Of a DNA stretch of 17,738 bases, positions 1 to 6,291 are shown piece after piece. Made by a program: the position numbers and the translations under genes. Below the pieces are notes generated by a model, which was given only the letters and a program-made list of their open reading frames with translations, ran no database searches and had not been told where the DNA came from. This DNA is from Planctomycetota bacterium (lineage in GTDB: Bacteria; Planctomycetota; Phycisphaerae; Sedimentisphaerales; Anaerobacaceae). The stretch's first letter is position 1. Each line of letters starts with the position of its first letter. The DNA lies in the NCBI GenBank assembly GCA_017885385.1, contig JAFNGF010000313.1:1-17738 (forward strand), written 5' to 3'.

Positions 1-118
1 CCACAAAGTACACCTCTGCCCCCAGTTTAGCAGCTGCCACCGCCTGGTTTGCGCCTTTCCCGCCGGGATTCATTATGAAATCTCCGCCCAGGATAGTCTC
101 GCCGACGGAAGGAATCCT
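1..118 (-). pseudogene. inverted N-terminal fragment of ribokinase
   Basis: Read on the minus strand from about base 118 to base 1, this stretch encodes RIPSVGETILGGDF, then GGKGANQAVAAAKLGAEVYFV. This is the region of a PfkB-family ribokinase that carries the GGKGANQ sugar-binding signature and the conserved P-x-GET strand. It belongs in front of the plus-strand ribokinase sequence at 120, and the final residues (AKLGAEVYFV) are encoded twice, once on each strand. The first roughly 20-25 residues of the enzyme are not in the window. The fragment has no start codon of its own and is not an independent gene. Confidence 0.85.
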
Positions 119-150
119 GGCTAAACTGGGGGCAGAGGTGTACTTTGTGG
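1..150. repeat. 31-bp inverted repeat fold-back at the left edge
   Basis: Bases 1-31 are the exact reverse complement of bases 120-150, with an 88-bp spacer (32-119). Pairing stops at 32/119. Read on the minus strand, the spacer encodes the ribokinase N-terminal region, which should lie directly upstream of base 120 on the plus strand. Flipping 1-150 restores a continuous ribokinase reading frame from RIPSVGETILGGDF through GGKGANQ into the plus-strand gene. The arm reaches base 1, so its true length is unknown. A contig-end chimera is the simplest explanation; a real inversion is the alternative. Confidence 0.93.
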
Positions 151-905
151 CCAAGTTGGGCGACGATATTTTCGGAGCACAATCTCTTGAGAGCTTCAAA
201 CAGGAAAAAGTTGTCACTAAATACGTTAAGCAAACTCAAGAGACTCCGTCCGGCGTAGCTTTAATTATGGTTGATGGCAGCGGCAATAATATTATTGTTG
301 TGGCCCCGGGCGCGAACCAGAAGTTGTGCCCGGAAGATGTCAAAGAGGCTGAATCCGACATAGCATCCGCGGGTTGTGTGGTTGCGCAGCTCGAAGTGCC
401 GCTGGAAACGGTGGAGTTCGCCGCCCGCTTAGCTAATACTTCAGGGGTGCCCTTTATTCTGGACCCCGCGCCTGCGCAAAAGCTCGATTCCAAACTTCTG
501 GTGGCAACTGACGTGCTCAAACCCAATGAAACTGAAGCTGAGATTCTTACGGGTATAAGAGTGACAGGCCGGGATTCCGCCCGAGCGGCGGCTGAGAATT
601 TGTTAGAACAGGGCGTAAAGGCAGTTGTTTTAACTATGGGAGCCAAGGGCTTTTTGCTGGCTGATAGCGATCGAGCGGAATTTGTCCCTGCTGTAAAAGT
701 AAATGCCGTTGATGCCACGGCGGCGGGCGATGCTTTTACCGGGGCTCTGGCATTTGGCCTTGCTCAAGGGCAAGGGCTTTTCGAGTCAGCTTGCTTTGCC
801 AACTATGTAGCGGCTTTATCCGTCACTAAGATGGGGGCGCAATCTTCTATGCCGAATGCGCAAGAAGTGGAGAGTTTTATCAAAGCAGGGCACTTAATGG
901 AGTAA
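120..905 (+). CDS. rbsK: ribokinase (PfkB family), 5' end disrupted
   Basis: Ribokinase phosphorylates D-ribose (or a similar sugar) with ATP in the cytoplasm after uptake. Genuine family sequence starts at AKLGAEVYFV (base 120). An ATG at 75 is in frame, but the 15 residues it would add come from inverted DNA and match nothing in the family. Visible motifs are the KPNETEAE segment (N-x-x-E, Mg/phosphate site) and DATAAGDAF, the PfkB signature with the catalytic Asp encoded at 729-731. The N-terminal GGKGANQ motif is present only on the opposite strand at 1-118. The stop is 3 nt before rbsB, so the genes are cotranscribed and probably translationally coupled. A related PfkB sugar kinase is possible, but the rbsBAC neighbours support ribokinase. 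Confidence 0.9.
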   Translation, partial: AKLGAEVYFVAKLGDDIFGAQSLESFKQEKVVTKYVKQTQETPSGVALIMVDGSGNNIIVVAPGANQKLCPEDVKEAESDIASAGCVVAQLEVPLETVEFAARLANTSGVPFILDPAPAQKLDSKLLVATDVLKPNETEAEILTGIRVTGRDSARAAAENLLEQGVKAVVLTMGAKGFLLADSDRAEFVPAVKVNAVDATAAGDAFTGALAFGLAQGQGLFESACFANYVAALSVTKMGAQSSMPNAQEVESFIKAGHLME

Positions 906-908
906 GCG

Positions 909-1895
909 ATGAGAAACGGTAGAAATCTCGTGGTGCACGCATTTATCTTGGGCGTGGCTTTTATATGTGTGCTGTCGGCGGGCTGTAAGCAGCACCAGCA
1001 GGCCAAGCCGAAGGTTGCTCTGGTTATGAAATCGCTGGCCAACGAATTTTTCAAGACAATGGCTGACGGTGCTCGCACGCATCAAGCCGAGCACGCTGAC
1101 GAGTATGAGCTTGCCGTCGTTGGCATCAAAAATGAGCTGGATGTCGCCCAGCAGATACAGTTCGTTGAGCTGATGATTGCCCAGCAGGTGAACGCCATAG
1201 TGATTGCTCCTGCCGATTCCAAGGCGCTGGTTGCGGTTTGTAAGCGAGCGATGGATGCGGGGATTATCGTGGTCAACATCGATAACAAGTTCGATGAAAC
1301 TGTGCTCGCGGATAAGGGCGTCAAAATTCCGTTTGTCGGGCCGGACAACCGCAAAGGCGCAAGGCTTGCCGGCGAATACCTGGCAAAAAAACTAAAGCCC
1401 GGCGACGATGTGGCGATTATCGAAGGAGCGCCCAATACGTTCAATGGAATCCAGCGCAAACTTGGCTTCGAGGATGCGATGAAGGCGGCCGGAATGGATA
1501 TCGTCAGCTCCCAGTCGGGCTATTGGGAAATGGAAAAGGCCAATCAAGTCGTATCCGGCGTCATCATCGAGCATCCCCAGCTTAAGGCTATTCTTTGCTC
1601 CAACGACAGCATGGCTCTTGGGGCGCTGGCAGCGCTTAAGGCGGCGGGCAGGGCCAACGATGTCCTTCTGGTTGGCTTCGATAATATCTCAGCGGTGCAG
1701 AAATTGCTCCAGGCCGGAGAAATCGTTTGCACCATTGATCAGCACGCGGATAAATTGGCGATATATGGCATCGATTATGCCCTTGAAATGCTCAAGAATA
1801 AGTCGCTGCCGGCAGACAGGGAAACTCCGGTCGATCTTATCACGGTCGCCGACGCTCCAAAGCTACGGCGACGGAGCGCAGAAACCCTCAGATGA
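909..1895 (+). CDS. rbsB: ribose-type ABC transporter substrate-binding lipoprotein
   Basis: This is a periplasmic sugar-binding protein of the RbsB/Peripla_BP_4 type, 328 residues, that delivers its sugar to the RbsAC transporter. An N-terminal hydrophobic stretch ends in the lipobox LSAGC, with Cys26 as the predicted lipidated residue. The mature protein starts with the typical first strand (KVALVMKSLANEFF) and has IVIAPADSKAL, PFVGPDNRKGARLAGEYL, LKAILCSNDSMALGAL and VLLVGFDN, all family-like. A GGAG at 899-902 lies 6 nt before the ATG and overlaps the end of rbsK. The last 15 residues (ADAPKLRRRSAETLR) are basic, unlike the usual C-terminus, and derive from palindromic DNA. A more family-like end, LPDKETCVDLITAEIVK, is encoded 204 bp downstream in the same frame. 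The substrate could be ribose or another pentose. Confidence 0.9.
   Translation: MRNGRNLVVHAFILGVAFICVLSAGCKQHQQAKPKVALVMKSLANEFFKTMADGARTHQAEHADEYELAVVGIKNELDVAQQIQFVELMIAQQVNAIVIAPADSKALVAVCKRAMDAGIIVVNIDNKFDETVLADKGVKIPFVGPDNRKGARLAGEYLAKKLKPGDDVAIIEGAPNTFNGIQRKLGFEDAMKAAGMDIVSSQSGYWEMEKANQVVSGVIIEHPQLKAILCSNDSMALGALAALKAAGRANDVLLVGFDNISAVQKLLQAGEIVCTIDQHADKLAIYGIDYALEMLKNKSLPADRETPVDLITVADAPKLRRRSAETLR
1845..1872. repeat. imperfect hairpin in the 3' end of rbsB
   Basis: Arms 1845-1856 (GTCGCCGACGCT) and 1861-1872 (AGCTACGGCGAC) pair at 10 of 12 positions around a 4-nt CCAA loop. The hairpin lies at the point where the RbsB sequence stops looking like the family and becomes the basic tail ADAPKLRRRSAETLR. 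It looks like part of a REP-like element that now encodes the protein's end. Confidence 0.5.
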
Positions 1896-1929
1896 CGCTG
1901 GCCGCAGGCAAAACGTTGTTGGTTGATGG

Positions 1930-2010
1930 TTGTCATTGCGAGCGAAGGGAAGCAATCTTTTTTTTGGGGTGATTGAGATTGCCGCGGCCTTTCAGGCCTC
2001 GCAATGACAA
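1930..2010. repeat. 81-bp palindromic repeat between rbsB and rbsA
   Basis: Perfect 13-bp terminal inverted repeats TTGTCATTGCGAG (1930-1942) and CTCGCAATGACAA (1998-2010) enclose a second pair, GCAATCT (1952-1958) and AGATTGC (1976-1982), with a run of eight T between them. It would fold into a long cruciform. The TGTCATTGCGAG...GAAGCAATCT theme resembles small palindromic repeats I know from many bacterial genomes. It has no coding capacity. It sits between two diverged copies of the rbsB 3' end. Confidence 0.8.
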
Positions 2011-2012
2011 TT

Positions 2013-2066
2013 TTGCCCGACAAGGAAACTTGTGTTGACCTTATCACGGCGGAAATCGTCAAATGA
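2013..2066 (+). pseudogene. remnant of an rbsB 3' end
   Basis: In the same frame as rbsB, this stretch reads LPDKETCVDLITAEIVK followed by TGA. It duplicates the rbsB segment at 1806-1844 (LPADRETPVDLIT): 21 of 27 bases match between 1818-1844 and 2022-2048, at an offset of 204 bp. The remnant's TGA overlaps the rbsA start as ATGA (2063-2066), the classical coupled-gene junction. It is therefore probably the ancestral end of rbsB, or the last codons of a deleted second rbsB copy. It has no start of its own. Confidence 0.7.
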
Positions 2067-3667
2067 CGACCGGCGACAGCAAAATGCTCTTGAATGTTTC
2101 AGGGATCAATAAGTCATTTCCAGGTTCGCAGGCCCTATCTGAGGTTGACTTCGACCTGCGAGCAGGCGAAGTTCACGCCTTGGTAGGCGAAAACGGCGCC
2201 GGCAAGAGCACCCTGACCCTGATTATAGCGGGACTTGAACAGCCGGACGCCGGGCAGATGCTCCTTTACGGCCCGCCCCCGCGTCTCCCGACGAAAGGTG
2301 GAGCGGCAGGCCAACCCTATCAACCACAAAGTAGGGCGGATGCTGAAGCTCGCGGCATCCGGATGGTGATGCAGGAGCTGCACTTAATCGGCAACCTTAC
2401 GGTCGCGGAGAATATTTTCATCGAGAAACTGCCCAATACGTTCGGGGTCATCAATTATGGCAAGCTCAATGCCGCCGCCCGTGAAATAACACGGCAGGTG
2501 GGTCTGGGTGACGTTGACCCGGCTGCCCCGGTGAGGACTCTGGGCATTGGTCAGCAGCAGATGGTTGAGATTGCCGCGGGCCTATCACAGCGATGCCGAA
2601 TCCTGGCGCTGGATGAGCCAACTGCGTCACTGACCGATAAAGAGATAGAGCTTCTTTTCTCGCAAATAGCCAGACTGAAGGCGACTGGCGTTGGGATTAT
2701 TTATATTTCTCACCGCATCGAAGAAGTGACGCGCATCGCCGATCGGGTCACTGTGCTCAGGGATGGAAAGGTTATTGCGACGCGAGCAGCCGGTGAATTG
2801 GACATAAATGAGATTATTCGGATGATGGTGGGACGAGATTTGGACCGGGTTCATCTGCGTCATAGCGGCGCACCGGGGAAAGCAGCCCTTAGCGTGGTAG
2901 GACTTTGCCGGGGCGATAAAGTCAAAGATGTCACTTTTGCGGTTCACAGGGGCGAGATACTCGGCTTTGCAGGATTGGTTGGCTCAGGCCGCACCGAAAC
3001 GATGCGGGCGATATTCGCAGCAGACCGCCGCGATGCCGGCCAAATCTACCTGCATGGGTCGAACCGACCGGTCAGAATCGCCAAGCCCAGCGATGCCGTC
3101 CGCAGCGGCATAGCTTTTTTGACCGAGGATCGCAAAGAGCAGGGGCTGCTTCTGCCGCTTTCTGTGCGGGTGAATATTTCGCTGACGCGGCTGTTGGATG
3201 TGAGCCGGCTCGGCTGGATAAACACGTCACGAGAGCGAGACGTCGCCGCCAAGTACGGCGCCGTCTTGTCGGTGCGTTATTCATCACCTGAGCAGCCGTG
3301 CAGCCAGTTGAGCGGCGGCAACCAGCAGAAAGTTGTTATCGCTAAGTGGTTGTACAAAGATTCTGATGTGTTTATTTTTGATGAGCCGACGCGGGGCATT
3401 GACGTGGGCACGAAGTTTGAGATATACCGGCTGCTGGCGGAACTGGCCGAGAAAGGCAAAGCCATAATTCTGGTTTCGTCGGACCTTAAAGAGCTTATGG
3501 TTGTCTGCGACCGCATCGCGGTGATGTCCGCCGGGCGTCTGGTGGCGACCTTCAGCCCGGACCAGTGGACCGAGGAAAAAATCATAGCAGCCGCGTTCAG
3601 CCGGTACGTTGGCGCCGCGCGGGTAGAAACCTGCGGTGAAACCACCAAAAGAAAATACCCCACGTGA
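2063..3667 (+). CDS. rbsA: ribose-type ABC transporter, double ATP-binding protein
   Basis: This is the cytoplasmic ATPase that drives sugar import, with two fused ABC domains in 534 residues (E. coli RbsA has about 500). Domain 1 has Walker A GENGAGKST (42-50), the Q-loop at MQEL (103-106), signature LGIGQQQ (160-166), Walker B LALDEP (181-186) and switch His in ISHR (215-218). Domain 2 has the degenerate Walker A GLVGSGRTE (304-312), signature LSGGNQQ (416-422), Walker B FIFDEPTRGID (437-447) and SSDL in place of the switch His, all normal for RbsA. Residues 70-84 are an extra Pro/Gly-rich segment encoded by a palindromic repeat. The C-terminal residues RKYPT and the TGA stop come from another repeat, so the protein end has been remodelled. 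The ATG overlaps the old rbsB stop. A xylose- or galactose-type transporter is possible. Confidence 0.95.
   Translation: MTTGDSKMLLNVSGINKSFPGSQALSEVDFDLRAGEVHALVGENGAGKSTLTLIIAGLEQPDAGQMLLYGPPPRLPTKGGAAGQPYQPQSRADAEARGIRMVMQELHLIGNLTVAENIFIEKLPNTFGVINYGKLNAAAREITRQVGLGDVDPAAPVRTLGIGQQQMVEIAAGLSQRCRILALDEPTASLTDKEIELLFSQIARLKATGVGIIYISHRIEEVTRIADRVTVLRDGKVIATRAAGELDINEIIRMMVGRDLDRVHLRHSGAPGKAALSVVGLCRGDKVKDVTFAVHRGEILGFAGLVGSGRTETMRAIFAADRRDAGQIYLHGSNRPVRIAKPSDAVRSGIAFLTEDRKEQGLLLPLSVRVNISLTRLLDVSRLGWINTSRERDVAAKYGAVLSVRYSSPEQPCSQLSGGNQQKVVIAKWLYKDSDVFIFDEPTRGIDVGTKFEIYRLLAELAEKGKAIILVSSDLKELMVVCDRIAVMSAGRLVATFSPDQWTEEKIIAAAFSRYVGAARVETCGETTKRKYPT
2270..2314 (+). repeat. 45-bp palindromic element inserted in frame in rbsA
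   Basis: The segment matches the intergenic element at 5848-5892 at 39 of 45 bases and encodes GPPPRLPTKGGAAGQ, against GPPPRLPPQGGAAGQ for the other copy read in the same frame. Removing 14 codons leaves YG joined to QPYQPQSRADAEARGI, the usual RbsA sequence between Walker A and the Q-loop. The outer arms GGCCCGCC and GGCAGGCC still pair at 7 of 8 positions. It behaves like an ORF-compatible palindromic insertion, similar in principle to the Rickettsia palindromic elements. Confidence 0.8.
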
Positions 3668-3732
3668 AACGTGGGGCTAAATATCTCTCGACGCGGTTCG
3701 AGACAGGTTTAGCCCCGCAATTTATTGCGGGG
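3658..3732. repeat. composite palindromic repeat, copy 1 (with nested insert)
   Basis: Hairpin 1 is CCCCACGT (3658-3665) with ACGTGGGG (3669-3676). The middle is GGCTAAATAT / TTAGCC, interrupted by a 24-bp insert at 3685-3708. Hairpin 2 is CCCCGCAAT (3713-3721) with ATTGCGGGG (3724-3732). The rbsA stop TGA (3665-3667) lies in the top of hairpin 1. The same three-part element recurs at 11862-11937 and 15805-15855. There is no T-run after hairpin 2, so it is not a classical terminator. Confidence 0.85.
3685..3708 (+). repeat. nested 24-bp mini-insert (copy A)
   Basis: Removing these 24 bases rejoins AAATAT to TTAGCC and restores the palindrome GGCTAAATATTTAGCC seen intact at 11880-11895. The insert starts CTCTCGACG and ends GAGACAGGT. 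It matches the insert at 11903-11926 at 17 of 24 positions, and all seven differences are transitions. The interrupted site is AT^TTA in both cases. Confidence 0.75.
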
Positions 3733-3765
3733 TGATGTCCCGCGTTCGGCGCGCGGTCGTCGCTG

Positions 3766-4734
3766 ATGAATAAAAGAGTAATAGACCTGCTGATTTTCCT
3801 AAAAGATTACCTCGGCATGGCTCTTGCACTTGCCGTGGAGCTGGTGATATTCGGCGTTTTTGCGGAGAATTTCTTTACTCTTACAAATTTCAAGACCATT
3901 GCCAATCAAATCCCGGATAAAACAATTGTGGCGGTGGGGATGACCTTTGTGTTGATAATAGCCGGGATCGACCTGTCGGTAGGCTCGGTGCTGGCTCTGG
4001 CCGGCGCGGTGCTGGGCATTTGTCTGGTCAAGTACAATTTGCCCCTTCCAACTGCGATTGGCGCCTGTTTGGGGGTCGGTATTTTGTGCGGCGCAACGAA
4101 TGGCCTGGTGGTCATAAAGTGGAAGCTGCCATCTTTTATTGTCACTCTGGGTATGCTGGAGATCGCCCGAGGCGCCGCCTACCTTGTCACCAGCTCGGAG
4201 ACCAAATACATCGGCTGGCCCGTGGGAGTAATCGCCGGTACTTCGATTCTGGGTCTGTCGCTTCCTTTTGTTCTGGCGGTGCTGATTGTGGCTGTAGGGG
4301 AGCTTGTGCTGGCACGGACCGTTTTTGGGCGTTACATGATTGCTATCGGCACAAATGAAGAGGCGGTGCGGCTTTCGGGAATAGACCCTCGCCCGATCAA
4401 ACTTGCGGTTTTTGCTCTGTGCGGTTTTTTGACATCGGTAGCTGCGGTCATAAACACCGCTCGGATGGAAGCGGCTGATCCCAACGCCGGAGAAGGTCTG
4501 GAACTGAGCGCCATCGCCGCTGTGGTCATCGGCGGCACGAGCCTTATGGGCGGTCGCGGCTCGGTGATAAGCACATTTTTCGGGGTGCTAATTATCGCTG
4601 TGCTCGGCGCCGGGCTTACCCAGATGGGAGCACAGGAGCCTACAAAACGCGTCATTACGGGCTGCGTTATTGTAGCCGCTGTTATTTTGGACCACTATCG
4701 CCATCGCATTCGAAAACCCTCTAGGAAGGCGTAG
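3766..4734 (+). CDS. rbsC: ribose-type ABC transporter permease
   Basis: This is the inner-membrane permease of the sugar importer, 322 residues, matching the usual RbsC length of about 320. It is hydrophobic throughout, with some eight to ten membrane segments. Family motifs are GIDLSVGS (67-74), the EAA-like cytoplasmic loop GRYMIAIGTNEEAVRLSGI (188-206), which contacts the ATPase, and VVIGGTSLMGGRGS (253-266) near the C-terminus. The start ATG forms TGATG with an upstream TGA (3764-3766) in the rbsA frame, showing that rbsA once ended here before repeat copy 1 shortened it. The present gap from the rbsA stop is 98 bp. It is probably the last gene of the operon. Confidence 0.94.
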   Translation: MNKRVIDLLIFLKDYLGMALALAVELVIFGVFAENFFTLTNFKTIANQIPDKTIVAVGMTFVLIIAGIDLSVGSVLALAGAVLGICLVKYNLPLPTAIGACLGVGILCGATNGLVVIKWKLPSFIVTLGMLEIARGAAYLVTSSETKYIGWPVGVIAGTSILGLSLPFVLAVLIVAVGELVLARTVFGRYMIAIGTNEEAVRLSGIDPRPIKLAVFALCGFLTSVAAVINTARMEAADPNAGEGLELSAIAAVVIGGTSLMGGRGSVISTFFGVLIIAVLGAGLTQMGAQEPTKRVITGCVIVAAVILDHYRHRIRKPSRKA

Positions 4735-4788
4735 CCGGCGCCGCAAAACAAGCCTTTTAACGTTCCTGTGGGCACAAAATTACGCTGT

Positions 4789-4813
4789 CGGGCTTACATT
4801 TTAAGGCAGCCCG
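4789..4813. terminator. possible hairpin after rbsC
   Basis: CGGGCT (4789-4794) and AGCCCG (4808-4813) form a perfect 6-bp stem with a 13-nt loop, 55 bp behind rbsC. There is no T-run, so function as an intrinsic terminator is doubtful. It is the best hairpin between the sugar operon and the next promoter. Confidence 0.25.
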
Positions 4814-4878
4814 GCAAATATTTCGTGTCAATCGGTCCGCCGTTTCAACTTTATATGGGTCGTCTGATAATACTTTCC

Positions 4879-4907
4879 TTGACAAATCAGGGTGGATTTC
4901 GGATAAT
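4879..4907 (+). promoter_or_regulatory. near-consensus sigma-70 promoter
   Basis: A perfect -35 TTGACA (4879-4884), a 17-bp spacer and a -10 GATAAT (4902-4907) lie 41 bp upstream of the FHA-GAF gene. Transcription would start near 4914. A strong ribosome binding site (GGCGGAGG, 4933-4940) precedes the ATG by 7 nt. This implies strong, probably constitutive expression, independent of the sugar operon. Confidence 0.8.
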
Positions 4908-4947
4908 TGTAAGATAAACTTGGAAATCTAAAGGCGGAGGTCAAACT

Positions 4948-5832
4948 ATGCGCCTGCTGCTAAAACAAAAGGACGGGCAGACGAAAGAATATCAATTCGT
5001 CGAGGGCCCCATTTGCATAGGCAGGGCAGCCGACAGCCATATTTTTCTGCCGGATAGAACCGTCTCGAAACAGCATGCCACCATTTTCATAGCCGATGAC
5101 GGCAAATGGATGGTCCAGGATATGGATTCGGCCAACAAAACACTCTTGAACGGTGAGCCGATCCACAAGGTTGAAATCAAAAGCGGCGATTGTCTGCGTA
5201 TAACTGATTTTACAATCGAAATCCATCTCGAAAATGGCGTTGCTATCGACGAGACCGCTCAGCTTGAGGATACACTCAATCTGGAAGCTGCGCTGGCAAC
5301 GCCGCCTCACGAGATCGTGGTCAGAAAGCCGGATGCCGGCCACGCGCCGGCGATGCGGTTAGCCGCTAAGAGATTGACGGACTTCTCCCAGGCTACGGAG
5401 ACCATCTCTGGGGCCAACAATATCGAACAACTGCTGCTGACCCTGTTAGATGTCACGCTGAAGCAATTCAGCGCATTTCACACCTGGTGTGCCCTTAGAG
5501 AGCAGCCCAGCGGCCCGATGACATACCACGCCGGCAAGAGAAGAGACGGCGGAGCGGTAGATTTGAGCCAGATAAAGCTCAGCGACAAAATCAATCAAGC
5601 GGTTGAGAAAGGCCAGTCCTTGGTTCTGCCGCGAGTCGCTGCGGATATAGAGGAGAAGGAGAGAATACGCTCGGCGATGATCGCAGCGGTCAGGCGGCCG
5701 GTCGGCTGCTACGGGGTGCTGTACGTCGACAACGCCATGATACACGAGCACTACAGTCTTAGCGATCTGGACTATTTGATGCTGCTGGCAATGCACACAG
5801 CGGCATCGCTAAGAAAGCTTCTAAAGGAGTAA
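4948..5832 (+). CDS. FHA domain protein with C-terminal GAF-like domain
   Basis: This is a 294-residue cytoplasmic signalling protein. The N-terminal FHA (forkhead-associated) domain spans about residues 1-95 and shows the phosphothreonine-binding residues: G25-R26, S40-K-Q-H43 and N63...LNG (67-69). FHA domains bind phosphothreonine peptides made by Ser/Thr kinases. Residues 96-135 look like a linker. Residues about 140-292 have the helix-strand pattern of a GAF domain (start helix RLTDFSQATETISGANNIEQLL, RPVGCYGVLYVDN near 250-262, a final helix from DLDYLMLL), with no obvious chromophore or metal site. There is no signal peptide, and no kinase or phosphatase gene in the window. It probably integrates a phospho-signal with a small ligand. 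The FHA call is sure and the GAF call is moderate. Confidence 0.85.
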   Translation: MRLLLKQKDGQTKEYQFVEGPICIGRAADSHIFLPDRTVSKQHATIFIADDGKWMVQDMDSANKTLLNGEPIHKVEIKSGDCLRITDFTIEIHLENGVAIDETAQLEDTLNLEAALATPPHEIVVRKPDAGHAPAMRLAAKRLTDFSQATETISGANNIEQLLLTLLDVTLKQFSAFHTWCALREQPSGPMTYHAGKRRDGGAVDLSQIKLSDKINQAVEKGQSLVLPRVAADIEEKERIRSAMIAAVRRPVGCYGVLYVDNAMIHEHYSLSDLDYLMLLAMHTAASLRKLLKE

Positions 5833-5847
5833 GTCAAAGCGTTAAAG

Positions 5848-5892
5848 GGCCCGCCCCCGCGTCTGCCGCCGCAAGGCGGGGCGGCGGGCCAA
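5848..5892 (+). repeat. 45-bp GC-rich palindromic element (intergenic copy)
   Basis: Same element as in rbsA at 2270-2314 (39/45 identical), 15 bp behind the FHA-GAF stop. GGCCCGCC and GGCGGGCC form the outer stem, and an inner CCGCC-GCAA-GGCGG hairpin closes it. The copy is more perfectly palindromic than the rbsA copy, as expected for a younger or unconstrained copy. It has an open reading frame in the phase used in rbsA. Confidence 0.75.
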
Positions 5893-5979
5893 TTTGCCTG
5901 GAGGGAGCAACCGGTCTTCAGAATTTAGGACAGCCCAACCTCAGCTACTAAAATCCCGCTGGTTTTGAGAGCGTAGAAG

Positions 5980-6003
5980 CCTGCCCTGAGCGCAGCCGAA
6001 AGG
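5980..6003 (-). repeat. 24-bp mini-element (copy C)
   Basis: On the minus strand this reads CCTTTCGG...GCGCTCAGGGCAGG. It is a relative of the nested inserts at 3685-3708 and 11903-11926, sharing the C(C/T)TTCG start, the GCTCAGG core and the CAGG end. Unlike those copies it is not inside the composite palindromic repeat. Similar CCTTCGA...CTCAGGACAGG motifs are scattered in many bacterial genomes. Confidence 0.5.
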
Positions 6004-6029
6004 ACACCAGTTGCATAGCGGTATTCTGC

Positions 6030-6059
6030 CTGCCGGCTGGTCTGCTCGGCGGAGTTTTT
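6030..6059 (+). terminator. weak intrinsic terminator candidate
   Basis: CTGCCG (6030-6035) pairs with CGGCGG (6047-6052) with one G-U pair and an 11-nt loop. AG and five T (6055-6059) follow. It could end the transcript of the FHA-GAF gene, although about 200 bp behind the stop. Confidence 0.3.
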
Positions 6060-6291
6060 CTCATAGATTTATCGGGCGTCGTCCTTCGTCCGAAAACGTG
6101 CAGTTGTAAACGTTCATTATGGGCATTCAGACCGTTATTTGCGGCCTGCAAAAAATTGATAAAAGCCGACGTCAAAACAGCCGACATAATAAACGCAAAG
6201 TTGAGACAGAAATGCTCTCGAAGTAAATCCGCAGCGCGGAACAATATCAAAATTAAAATGCTCAAATGGGCAAGAGGTAGTGGAGAAAGCT

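Larger units (their letters stand above)
5893..6291. other. spacer without a recognisable gene
   Basis: These 400 bases lie between the FHA-GAF gene with its repeat and the small SAP-like gene. I see the mini-element copy C (5980-6003) and a weak terminator-like hairpin (6030-6059). The open frames here resemble no known protein. A TTGAGA at 6202 with a 17-bp spacer to TAAATC is a very weak promoter candidate for the SAP-like gene. Confidence 0.5.

Noticed and set aside
75..119. ATG at 75 as the ribokinase start
   Set aside because: The 15 residues it adds are translated from DNA that belongs on the opposite strand (inverted ribokinase N-terminus) and match nothing in the family.
3713..3732. 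CCCCGCAAT...ATTGCGGGG hairpins as rho-independent terminators
   Set aside because: None of the three copies is followed by a T-run, and copy 1 lies inside the rbs operon.
5948..6265. 105-codon minus-strand frame in the spacer before the SAP-like gene
   Set aside because: It runs through repeat sequence, lacks a ribosome site and resembles no protein.
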